From positions 51,575 through 115,574 of the forward strand of contig DCKG01000015.1 of assembly GCA_002320605.1 (NCBI GenBank): a stretch of 64,000 bases of DNA, in the 5' to 3' direction. Shown here one piece after another: positions 16,324 to 23,643 of the stretch (within the stretch, counting starts at the first letter, position 1; each line of letters begins with the position of its first letter). Both the position numbers and the translations under genes were made by a program. The stretch is from Bacteroidales bacterium UBA1680 (GTDB lineage Bacteria > Bacteroidota > Bacteroidia > Bacteroidales > UBA932). Under the pieces are notes generated by a model that was given only the letters and a program-made list of their open reading frames with translations, was not told where the DNA came from and did not search any database.

Positions 16324-17700
16324 ATGCGTAGCGCACATGTAGAGAAAATCATGAATGAATGGTTCAGAACAGCCATCTTGTGCATCATATTGACGTGCGG
16401 CTCTATCGAGTCCGCAATCGGGCTTGATCAAATGCTCATGCTGAAGACAAGGCTTACAGGAAGTTTCGGCAATCCTGGCCCATTCGGAGGGTTTGTAGCA
16501 GTAGGAATCTCCGTTGCCGCAGGGTGGCTCGTCTCTAACAAGGATGCAAAATGGAGAGCAACGCCCTTGAATGACAAAGTGTTGTTCGTTCTGTCCTTCG
16601 TTTCCCTGCTGCTTGGAGTCCTCGTTCTTCCGGCCTCGCTGAGCAGGGCGGGATGGCTTGCCATCGGCGCAGCGATGTTAGCATTGGCGTTCAAGGAATT
16701 AAACCTGAAGGCATACTGTTTGTCGCATAAGTTGATAGCTGCGATGGCGGTTGTTCTGCTAACCGCCGGATGTGCGGGAGCTTTTGCATTGAAGCCCAAG
16801 TCGGCGCTTGGTCGTTTGCATATCTGGCGGATCGAGTGCATGGCTATGTCGAAGAAACCATTGTCAGGTTTCGGTACTGGAAAAGTCCTAGGTGCTTACG
16901 GGGAGACGCAAGCTGAATTTTTCAAGGAAAAAGAAAGAAAGGAGCTTACAATCGAGATTGCAGGATGTCCCGAATACGCTTTCAATGAATATTTGAAAGT
17001 CGGAGTAGAACATGGGATGCCCGCAATGGCATTGTCATTGACTGTTGTCATTCTCCTCATTTGTTTTCTGCTTCGAAGAAAGTCCCCCACTGCTTATGGT
17101 GCAATTGCTTTTGCCGTATTCGCATTATTCTCTTATCCTTCTAGCCTATGGCAATTCAAGGCGCTTGCATTGGCGTTGCTAACAGATGGAGCCATCTCTT
17201 TGCGAACGAATGCCGCATTCAAGTATTTCGTGTGCCTAGTCTTTCTTGGTGCGGCATTGACCGTAGCCATTCGAAAACCTTCGCCTATGGAAGAACGGTT
17301 TCGAAAAATCTACGCTGATGGCTACGCTCTGCATCTTGCAAAAGATTATTCTAAGAGCAACGAAATACTGAGAGAAGGCGCCAAGATCTCCTCCGACCCG
17401 ATGTTCCACAACATAATTGGGAAAAACTACGAGTCGCTTGGAGATTATGACAATGCTGAAGCCGAGTACTTGCACTCGCACTACATGGTTCCCAGCCGCT
17501 TGTATCCTTTCATACTGCTCATGGAAATGAAATTGCGGCAAGGCGATGAAGATGCGGCATTGAAATTTGGAGAGATGGCGATTTCCCTGCCCGTGAATCA
17601 CCGAAATGCGAATATGGAGGAACTTCACCGGAGGGCCTCAGCTTGCATTGACTCCCTTAAAATTAAACGACTTCGCCATGAATCAAGTTCGAGCAATTAA
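16324..17700 (+). CDS. O-antigen ligase/Wzy-like membrane protein with TPR tail
   Basis: The 458-residue protein starts at ATG 16324, 16 bases after the preceding stop. It shows the Wzy_C/WaaL marks T-G-S-F-G-N-P-G-P-F-G-G near residue 42 and G-R-L-H-I-W-R...P-L-S-G-F-G-T-G near residue 162, with several membrane helices and a large extracytoplasmic loop. After the last helix, two or three TPR-like repeats occupy about residues 330-450. This superfamily includes O-antigen ligases, polymerases and PglL-type protein O-glycosyltransferases. Family members usually have more helices before the F-G-N-P motif, so the N-terminus may be truncated. In this locus it may glycosylate the peptides or the propellers (inference). 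Confidence 0.7.
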   Translation: MRSAHVEKIMNEWFRTAILCIILTCGSIESAIGLDQMLMLKTRLTGSFGNPGPFGGFVAVGISVAAGWLVSNKDAKWRATPLNDKVLFVLSFVSLLLGVLVLPASLSRAGWLAIGAAMLALAFKELNLKAYCLSHKLIAAMAVVLLTAGCAGAFALKPKSALGRLHIWRIECMAMSKKPLSGFGTGKVLGAYGETQAEFFKEKERKELTIEIAGCPEYAFNEYLKVGVEHGMPAMALSLTVVILLICFLLRRKSPTAYGAIAFAVFALFSYPSSLWQFKALALALLTDGAISLRTNAAFKYFVCLVFLGAALTVAIRKPSPMEERFRKIYADGYALHLAKDYSKSNEILREGAKISSDPMFHNIIGKNYESLGDYDNAEAEYLHSHYMVPSRLYPFILLMEMKLRQGDEDAALKFGEMAISLPVNHRNANMEELHRRASACIDSLKIKRLRHESSSSN

Positions 17701-18535
17701 TAAATTCACCTCCATTACGACGTGGGTGCTGTCGGCGATAATTGTCATTTTTATGCTTTTCGCCGCCTGGCGCATATTCATTGCAGACCGCTTTATCATT
17801 CCCTCGGATTCAATGTCGCCAACTCTTGTTGCTGGGGACAGGGTTCTCGTGGATAAAACAATTTTCGGAGCTAGAATCTACAAAGACTACGATTTCAAGG
17901 ATGGGATGGAATTGAAGTGCTGGCGCACACGTGGAAGGAGGGGAATAAGAAGAGGCGACATCATAGTTTTCAATTTCCCCAAGAACGGAGGGAGGGGTAT
18001 TTCCTTCAAGATCAATTACGTGTTCGTGAAGCGGTGCGTTGGGCTTCCGGGCGACAGCGTCAGCGTGGCCGATGGTTTCTGGAAGAACAATAATTTCAGC
18101 GGCGTTCTCGGCATAGCCGAGCAGCAGGAGCGCTTGGCATCAATCAGCGAAGCGCAATTACCTGACGAGGTCCGGTGGACGTTGCAGCCTTGCGCACCTG
18201 AACGAAAATGGAGCATCAAGAACTTCGGGCCTCTCTATGTGCCTAGGAAAGGAGACATCATTCACATAAACGACACTACATCGGCATTGTACGGCGACAT
18301 ATTGATTTACGAGAATTATTCATCATCCTCTGGCACCCACAGATTCAAGCATGACTATTTCTTCATGGCCGGGGACAACGTACTCGACTCCGGAGACTCC
18401 CGTTACTGGGGATTCGTTCCCGACGACTATATAGTCGGAGTTGTGAAAGCCATCCTTTTCAACAGAGATCCTTACACAGGGAAACGAAGTTTCGGAAGAT
18501 TCAGAACATTTGATTCCATGTCCGGAAATCATTAA
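17678..18535 (+). CDS. Type I signal peptidase (S26), locus-specific
   Basis: Starting at ATG 17678, which overlaps the previous gene by 23 bases, the 285-residue protein has one N-terminal membrane helix. The nucleophile region S-D-S-M-S-P-T-L follows (Ser45), then F-V-K-R-C-V-G-L-P-G-D-S with the general base Lys118, and finally box E, G-D-N-V-L-D-S-G-D-S-R. All catalytic elements are present, so it should be active at the periplasmic face of the inner membrane. A separate signal peptidase inside a secreted-peptide locus suggests a dedicated substrate. The A-L-A ending of the NVEALA block is itself an AxA-type cleavage site. A truncated copy lies at 20624-20840. Confidence 0.88.
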   Translation: MNQVRAINKFTSITTWVLSAIIVIFMLFAAWRIFIADRFIIPSDSMSPTLVAGDRVLVDKTIFGARIYKDYDFKDGMELKCWRTRGRRGIRRGDIIVFNFPKNGGRGISFKINYVFVKRCVGLPGDSVSVADGFWKNNNFSGVLGIAEQQERLASISEAQLPDEVRWTLQPCAPERKWSIKNFGPLYVPRKGDIIHINDTTSALYGDILIYENYSSSSGTHRFKHDYFFMAGDNVLDSGDSRYWGFVPDDYIVGVVKAILFNRDPYTGKRSFGRFRTFDSMSGNH

Positions 18536-18577
18536 CAAGCATTGACTCCTAAAATGAAGTCAATCGAATGATTGGAA

Positions 18578-18609
18578 TTTGCATATTTAAAAGGTTTTAA
18601 TTATTTTTG
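18578..18609 (+). promoter_or_regulatory. Cassette promoter after the signal peptidase
   Basis: TTTG (18578-18581) and TATTTTTG (18602-18609) fit TTTG-N20-TAnnTTTG exactly. The spacer holds the palindrome TTAAAA-GG-TTTTAA. Its duplicate is at 20883. Here it runs straight into a decapitated NVEALA gene, so its only intact target is the propeller at 18945. Confidence 0.75.
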
Positions 18610-18617
18610 AGCCAATA

Positions 18618-18863
18618 GGCGCTTTCGCTGCGAAATTCGCACCCATGAGCGAGGAATCTGAGTTGTTTAAAGCAAACGTGGAAGTACTTGCATTCGGAGA
18701 GGGCGCAGGTGCCGGTGGATGTGAGATGGGGGAAACGTTTCAGGAATGTGGCGCTCTAATAATTACATGGAATGGTCTAACGGACAATTGCCATAATTTG
18801 ATTACTGTTTGCAATTTTAAGAAAGGAGGCTGTTCTCCAACTTCTTGTTCTATTCATCAATGA
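18618..18863 (+). pseudogene. 5'-truncated NVEALA peptide gene, copy 4
   Basis: From 18618 the frame reads G-A-F-A-A-K-F-A-P-M-S-E-E-S-E-L-F-K-A-N-V-E-V-L-A, so the leader from the signal-peptide cleavage region onward is intact. The tail has six Cys. The start codon and hydrophobic core of the signal peptide are missing, and the gene is joined at 'gccaata' to promoter DNA. The only ATG left (18645) would give a 72-residue protein without a signal peptide, which should not be exported. The block reads NVEVLA, a variant of NVEALA. Confidence 0.75.
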
Positions 18864-18944
18864 CACTCATACAACGATGATTCATATGACTTGACGAAGA
18901 ATGTTGTGTAAAAGATAATTTGATAATTATTAGTAATTCAGAAT

Positions 18945-20057
18945 ATGCAGAATAGAATCACTAAGCTTGCTCAATGTGTTTTTTTTCTCGTAATTTCTTC
19001 GTGTTCGGTTAATGAAACCGTTGAACCGAACGTAATGGCTCTTGAGTTTTCTCATGACAAGATTTCACCAACGATGTCAGAATATGTTGACAGCGTGTCC
19101 TATCTAGTTCTGAAGGAAAATGATGTGAATGCCTTAGGAAATATAAACAGACTGGTAATTGATAATAACCTCATTTATGCTGGCGATTACAGATTGAAGA
19201 AAATTTCCGTTTTTTCTATAGATGGCGAACCTAAATTCGTGCTTGACAAGCAAGGACGTGGCCCTGGAGAATATCTTGAGATTAAAGGCTTTTCAGTATT
19301 AGGCAAGAATCTATATGTTCTGGACAATTACAATCATAAAGTCCATATTTACGATAGTTTTTCTGGAGAATTTGTCAAATCGTTGAAGTTGCCAGCAATT
19401 TTCGATGACATAGAGGCACTGGACAATGGCGGTTTCCTGCTTGCCTATTCGCCACAAAAATCTGAAACAGGAAGGTCGAAAAAACTGCGTTACAGGGTAG
19501 TCGTTGCTGATAATAAAATGCAAATAATAAATGGATACTTAAGTTATCAGGAACAAGAACAAGATGCCATTTCATTTCAACTCAATTTTACAGTATACGG
19601 AGATAAGATATTGTTTGCCTCATTCCATAAAGACAGTTATTACATCTTTGACAGAAAGGATGGTAGGCATCTGAGGACAGTTAGTATTCAGTCAAAAACG
19701 TCAATCCCGGAGGATCTTCGTTCCGACGTAAAGGCTGTGCATGGGAATTATTCACACCTTTTTGCGGTTCCTTATGAATGCAAGGAATACGCTTATTTCA
19801 CTTATTATCATGATGAGCATGCTTTTGGTTATTTAGCTGTATTAAATGAGCGTAAAATAGTTTCCAACTCCGAAAAAAGTGCTAAGAATAACATTATCGG
19901 CGTGATTGGCGGCTGCGACGACTATTTCATTGGATACATTCAGAGCAGCTCAAATTATGACATGCTGGTAAAATATGGATTTCCAAAAGCCGATAGCCTT
20001 GACGAAGCGGCTATTCATAGAGACGAGCCTTTTCTAATAAGATACCATATGAAATGA
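18945..20057 (+). CDS. 6-bladed beta-propeller lipoprotein, copy 6
   Basis: This 370-residue lipoprotein (lipobox I-S-S-C) has the motif DKQGRGPGEYLE near residue 103. It is AT-rich compared with the surrounding genes. Its stop codon overlaps the start of the next thioredoxin-fold gene (ATGA), so the two are translationally coupled. This is the only place where the redox gene follows the propeller, which shows that the gene order within cassettes varies. Confidence 0.78.
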   Translation: MQNRITKLAQCVFFLVISSCSVNETVEPNVMALEFSHDKISPTMSEYVDSVSYLVLKENDVNALGNINRLVIDNNLIYAGDYRLKKISVFSIDGEPKFVLDKQGRGPGEYLEIKGFSVLGKNLYVLDNYNHKVHIYDSFSGEFVKSLKLPAIFDDIEALDNGGFLLAYSPQKSETGRSKKLRYRVVVADNKMQIINGYLSYQEQEQDAISFQLNFTVYGDKILFASFHKDSYYIFDRKDGRHLRTVSIQSKTSIPEDLRSDVKAVHGNYSHLFAVPYECKEYAYFTYYHDEHAFGYLAVLNERKIVSNSEKSAKNNIIGVIGGCDDYFIGYIQSSSNYDMLVKYGFPKADSLDEAAIHRDEPFLIRYHMK

Positions 20058-20611
20058 TGTTACGGCGAAACAGTTTATCTGCTATTGTTTTAGTGTTTAT
20101 TATCGTCTTGTTTTTTTCGTGTGATAGAGATTATCAAGCTGAAAAAACATTAAAAAAGTTCATGTCTTCTCAAATATTGCTTCCAGAGAATATGATTTGC
20201 ATAAATCACGGACATCTGTTTGATACCTGTATAATCACAAAGCAAGCATTTGTCGTTTATATAGATTCCACGCAGTGCCAGGCTTGTAGAATCAACAATA
20301 TAGGCGATTATAATTTTGTCAGACGTTTTTGCGAAGAAAAAGCTATTGATTTTATGGTAATACTCTCTCCATCTTCGGATGAGTTCAATGAAGTATTAGA
20401 GTTATTATTAGACTCAAGGTATCCTTTCCCGATATTTATTGATACAGATAATGAAGTTTTCAAAAATCATCCAGCTATCCCAAAATCCAGGAATTATCAT
20501 TCGTTTCTTCTAGATCATAGAGGTTATCCTATTTTCGTTGGAGATCCAATCTATTCAAGATCAGAAAAGACTTTTAATCTGCTAAAGAAAGTCGTAGAAA
20601 AAAGACTTTAA
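20054..20611 (+). CDS. Thioredoxin-fold CXXC lipoprotein, copy 3
   Basis: This 185-residue lipoprotein (lipobox F-F-S-C) has C-Q-A-C at residues 75-78, a later F-P-I-F-I-D segment for the cis-proline, and the ending 'H-S-F-L-L-D-H-R-G-Y-P-I-F-V-G-D-P' shared with copies 1 and 2. Overall identity to those copies is low, so this is an old paralogue and not part of the recent duplication. A start at 20057 is also possible. Probable role: disulfide chemistry in the periplasm. Confidence 0.73.
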   Translation: MMLRRNSLSAIVLVFIIVLFFSCDRDYQAEKTLKKFMSSQILLPENMICINHGHLFDTCIITKQAFVVYIDSTQCQACRINNIGDYNFVRRFCEEKAIDFMVILSPSSDEFNEVLELLLDSRYPFPIFIDTDNEVFKNHPAIPKSRNYHSFLLDHRGYPIFVGDPIYSRSEKTFNLLKKVVEKRL

Positions 20612-20623
20612 TGGCACCGTTGC

Positions 20624-20840
20624 GAGACAGCGTCAGCTTGGTCGATGGTCCAAGCATGACTATTTCTTCATGGCCGGGGACAACGTACTCGACTCCGGAG
20701 ACTCCCGTTACTGGGGATTCGTTCCCGACGACTATATAGTCGGAGTTGTGAAAGCCATCCTTTTCAACAGAGATCCTTACACAGGGAAACGAAGTTTCGG
20801 AAGATTCAGAACATTTGACTCCATGTCCGGAAATCATTAA
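20624..20840 (+). pseudogene. Internally deleted copy of the signal peptidase gene
   Basis: Bases 20624-20649 match 18051-18076 of the signal peptidase gene, and 20651-20840 match 18346-18535, so about 270 bp between them are lost. The catalytic Ser is absent. High identity continues past the stop codon through the promoter to 20920 (matching 18615), which gives a direct repeat of roughly 300 bp flanking the copy 6 cassette. Confidence 0.85.
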
Positions 20841-20882
20841 CAAGCATCGACCCCTAAAATGAAGTCAATCGAAGGATTGGAA

Positions 20883-20914
20883 TTTGCGTATTTAAAAGGT
20901 TTTAATTAATTTTG
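20883..20914 (+). promoter_or_regulatory. Promoter of NVEALA copy 5
   Basis: TTTG (20883-20886) and TAATTTTG (20907-20914) match the consensus with a 20-base spacer that contains TTTAAAAGGTTTT. It is the duplicate of the promoter at 18578 but here precedes a complete peptide gene with a leader of about 100 bases. Confidence 0.75.
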
Positions 20915-21021
20915 AGCCAATAAGGGTATCGGCGTAATCGAGACAGATAATGGCCATGCTAATCCTTTCGAGACACGACGTTCTCATATTTTGCTGACAT
21001 ATTAACTAAAAAATCAAAACG

Positions 21022-21270
21022 ATGAAAAAAATCATTATTGTTTCTTTAGCAGCCGCTCTCCTGGCAGGAGGCGCTTTCGCTGCGAAGTTCGCCTCTGGTA
21101 ACGAAGCGAACGATTTGTTCAAATCCAACATTGAAGCACTCGCCGATGAGGAAATCATCGTGGGGGAACTTTGTGCTTATCAACCTGATTGGTCATGTTG
21201 GAGCTTGGGAGAGAAGTTTGAGAATAACATTAAGACTTCTTATTCCAATGATTCGTTAAAAATTCGATAA
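21022..21270 (+). CDS. NVEALA-leader secreted peptide precursor, copy 5
   Basis: This 82-residue precursor has a signal peptide almost identical to copy 3, then NEANDLFKSNIEALA, then a short tail with two Cys (L-C-A-Y-Q-P-D-W-S-C-W) that could form a single disulfide. A fossil of a related peptide tail lies at 13081. A broken insertion sequence separates it from the propeller at 22327, its presumed original partner. The last ~12 codons may have been altered by that insertion. Confidence 0.78.
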   Translation: MKKIIIVSLAAALLAGGAFAAKFASGNEANDLFKSNIEALADEEIIVGELCAYQPDWSCWSLGEKFENNIKTSYSNDSLKIR

Positions 21271-21453
21271 TTATATAACTCTCAAATCATTGCAATAAAA
21301 ATAGCTCGTTCTGGGATGCCAAAGTCACCCATCGAACAACCTTGAAAAAAAGCTGAAATAAGTGTTAAAAACAGATGAAAACAATGCTTGAAAAATTTGA
21401 ATAAGTGCTTGATTTTAGGTAACTTAGAGTTACTAACCTTTATGCTACCATAT

Positions 21454-22276
21454 ATGAAAATCAAGCCCCTTACCCAGCTCAGAGAGATGCTTTCGAAAGC
21501 ACTCTCCGGACAGACAAATTTAAACAAATCTATTCAATCCTTCTTCATCGAAACCATGGAGCTTATCCTCACCCATAAAGGACGACTCAACTTCACCCAG
21601 ATGGCGAGGTGCGGACGTTCGTGCGAAAGCAGGTTCCGCCAGAACTTCAAGAAGGCCTTTGACTGGTTCAAGTTCAACAAGTCCTTCCTGGAATCAGCGA
21701 AGGGACGTTGCATCGCAATAGCCATCGATTCTTGTTACATCTCTAAGTCCGGGAAGAGGACTCCGGGGCTTGACTGCTTCTGGTCCGGCTGTGCGGCAGC
21801 AATGAAGAGAGGCCCCGAGATACTCGGAATCTCCATCGCGGACGCCGATGCGAATGACGCAATATTCCTTAAAGCGGAACAGACATTCACCGGCAAGAAG
21901 CGTCAGGCCCCAAGGTATTCTTCTCCACGGACGTCAATATGTCCGCACGGGATATCTTCGACGTTTACTGGACAAGGTTTCAGCTGGAGTTCGTCTTTGC
22001 GATGCCAAGCAGTTCACCGGCCTCACTCACTGTCAGGCGAGGAACAAGGAGGCATTGTCTTTCGCCTTCAACGCTTCCCTCACGTCCGTCAACGTCGCCA
22101 TAGCCTTCGCACGGCAGCAAGGATTGAATCTCTCCGTCGCTTCGGCAAAAACCCTGCTACACAATGCCGAAATGCTGTATTGATTTATTGCAATGTCCGG
22201 GAAATCCCCGAACATGCGATTAAATAACACTGATTTCAAAGAACTTTTATTCTACGGCGTTCGCGCTGTGGCGTAA
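21454..22276 (+). mobile_element. Degenerate IS4-like transposase gene
   Basis: An N-terminal part starting M-K-I-K-P-L-T-Q-L-R (21454) runs in frame to about 21900 and includes A-I-D-S-C-Y-I-S-K-S-G-K, a likely first DDE Asp. After an internal deletion the sequence resumes in another frame with S-T-D-V-N-M-S-A-R-D-I-F-D-V-Y-W. A one-base loss near 21998 then shifts it to D-A-K-Q-F-T-G-L-T-H-C-Q-A-R-N-K. A TGA at 22181 interrupts the end, after which the frame continues to R-L-N-N-T-D-F-K-E-L-L-F-Y-G-V and TAA at 22274. The element is therefore dead. I found no convincing terminal inverted repeats or target duplication. Confidence 0.8.
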
Positions 22277-22326
22277 CTTTTATAAAATTAACGAACTGTT
22301 GTTATAAAAACTTACTATTGTTATAA

Positions 22327-23385
22327 ATGAGGAGACATTTTGATATTTTCAAATTGGCCATAGTCGCCGCCATCTTTTCGGCGGCTATGGTTTCTTGCAG
22401 CGATAGCGAGACCAATGCCTACCTGCGATCCCTTCGCCGTGTCGGCATGACGGTCATCGAGCCGGTCGATTCTGCCAGTCTGTCGGACGTGGAGAAATTT
22501 ATGGCGCTGGGCATAATGAAGGCTGATGACTGGCTGATCATGAATGGTGATAACAGATCTGTCTATCACTTATTATTTCACAATCTCAATAGCAATGAAC
22601 ATTTTTTCGCACTGAGGAAGGGGCGTGGTCCTGGAGAGATTAACCAGGCTAGTAATCTTCAGAAGCTCGGAGACAGAACACTCATAATGGATGCGGATAA
22701 AAATATCATGTTCGAGTTCAATGTGTCTGAGGGCGAACGAACTAAGATAACATCCTTAGACACTGTGGCTGTTTTAGGAGAGACTTCCGCCGAACCAGTG
22801 AAAGTCGCTTGCTGTGGGAAGAACGGCTTCATAACAACTAACCCTCTTGCCGATTCGTGGTACTCTTATACCGACAAGGACGGCAATATATTGTCCAGCG
22901 TGCCTGCCTTGGAATATAAGGAACTGTCTGGCGATTTCGACACTAGGGTATCATTCTTAATCAGTTCTGCACTGACCTCCAGCCCGGACGGCACGAAAGC
23001 CTGCGTTGCCAACGGCATTTTCCCCGCAATATCATTCTCCTCCGTAGAGAATGGAAAGCTGACGGAATACAAACGATATGCCTTTCCTGCTGTTGGGGTC
23101 AAAGAGAATGGCGTCACACAAGATTGGATCAGCTCTTTCTGCCGCCTTCAGGCCGATGGTGAGCATGTCTACGCATTGTATTCCGGGAACAAGTTCCGTG
23201 GCGATTCTCTCCCCTCCTGGGAGTGTCAGCACCTAGTCGTCTACGACTGGTCAGGCGAGCCGGTTCGCCATTTTTTCCTTAGCCGGAACATAACCAGTTT
23301 CTTCCTCGAAGGCCACAAGCTTTACTGCGACTCATCCTACCCCGACTTCAATATATATGTTTATGACTTGGAAAAGTATCTGTAG
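22327..23385 (+). CDS. Beta-propeller lipoprotein, type B, copy 7
   Basis: This 352-residue lipoprotein (lipobox M-V-S-C) has RKGRGPGEINQ near residue 100 and is the close paralogue of the protein at 13193 over the full length. The 130 bases upstream belong partly to the dead insertion sequence, which probably cut it off from NVEALA copy 5; no clear new promoter is visible. It is the last complete cassette gene before the exporter operon. Confidence 0.75.
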   Translation: MRRHFDIFKLAIVAAIFSAAMVSCSDSETNAYLRSLRRVGMTVIEPVDSASLSDVEKFMALGIMKADDWLIMNGDNRSVYHLLFHNLNSNEHFFALRKGRGPGEINQASNLQKLGDRTLIMDADKNIMFEFNVSEGERTKITSLDTVAVLGETSAEPVKVACCGKNGFITTNPLADSWYSYTDKDGNILSSVPALEYKELSGDFDTRVSFLISSALTSSPDGTKACVANGIFPAISFSSVENGKLTEYKRYAFPAVGVKENGVTQDWISSFCRLQADGEHVYALYSGNKFRGDSLPSWECQHLVVYDWSGEPVRHFFLSRNITSFFLEGHKLYCDSSYPDFNIYVYDLEKYL

Positions 23386-23389
23386 ATGA

Positions 23390-23421
23390 TTTTATATATA
23401 AAATGTTTTACATATATATTC
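23390..23421 (+). promoter_or_regulatory. Decayed cassette promoter
   Basis: Alignment with 9548-9584 places TTTT where TTTG is expected and ATATATTC at the -7 position, with AAAATGTTTT kept in the spacer. Both boxes have lost key bases and only a gene fossil follows, so it is probably inactive. Confidence 0.4.
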
Positions 23422-23445
23422 CTGCCTGTCATAAAACTCTATTAA

Positions 23446-23599
23446 TTGCTAAATGCAGTCTTCTGCATTGGTCTGTTGCTCTTCCTTATCCGATTTTCCG
23501 TCACTTCATAGAAACATCTATTACGAAACGCTGAGAAAGTACTTCCCTTCATTGACACAAGACTCGAATCCGCTGCTGGCGTTTTACGCATTAAATTGA
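23446..23599 (+). pseudogene. Internally deleted fossil of propeller copy 3
   Basis: The segment begins with codons of the signal peptide of the gene at 10308 (ttgctaaatgcagtcttctg) and after about 45 bases jumps to that gene's last 110 bases (catctattacgaaacgctg... to the TGA). About 970 bp are missing, and a one-base change puts a stop in frame. It shows that a copy-3 type propeller originally stood next to the exporter operon. Confidence 0.85.
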
Positions 23600-23625
23600 T
23601 TTAAGAATATAAAATACTATATTTG
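23595..23625 (+). promoter_or_regulatory. Promoter of the exporter operon
   Basis: ATTG (23595-23598) and TATATTTG (23618-23625) are 19 bases apart, and the ATG of the TolC gene follows 18 bases later. It lacks the TTTAAAANGTTTT core of the cassette promoters, so the exporter may be regulated differently. A copy with a mutated -7 box is found at 11460-11473. Confidence 0.6.
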
Positions 23626-23643
23626 CAATAATGAATCAATAAT

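Noticed and set aside
20574..20843. A minus-strand open frame almost identical to one at 18323-18538.
   Set aside because: Both are antisense readings of the signal peptidase 3' end and its partial duplicate.
22181..22183. In-frame TGA in the transposase as a readthrough or selenocysteine codon.
   Set aside because: The gene also has an internal deletion and at least two frameshifts, so a nonsense mutation in a dead gene is the simple explanation.
21288..22195. A 12-base inverted repeat CATTGCAATAAA (21288-21299 and 22184-22195) that could be the IS ends.
   Set aside because: The right copy lies inside the transposase coding sequence, which continues in frame past a nonsense codon to 22276, so the match is probably coincidental.
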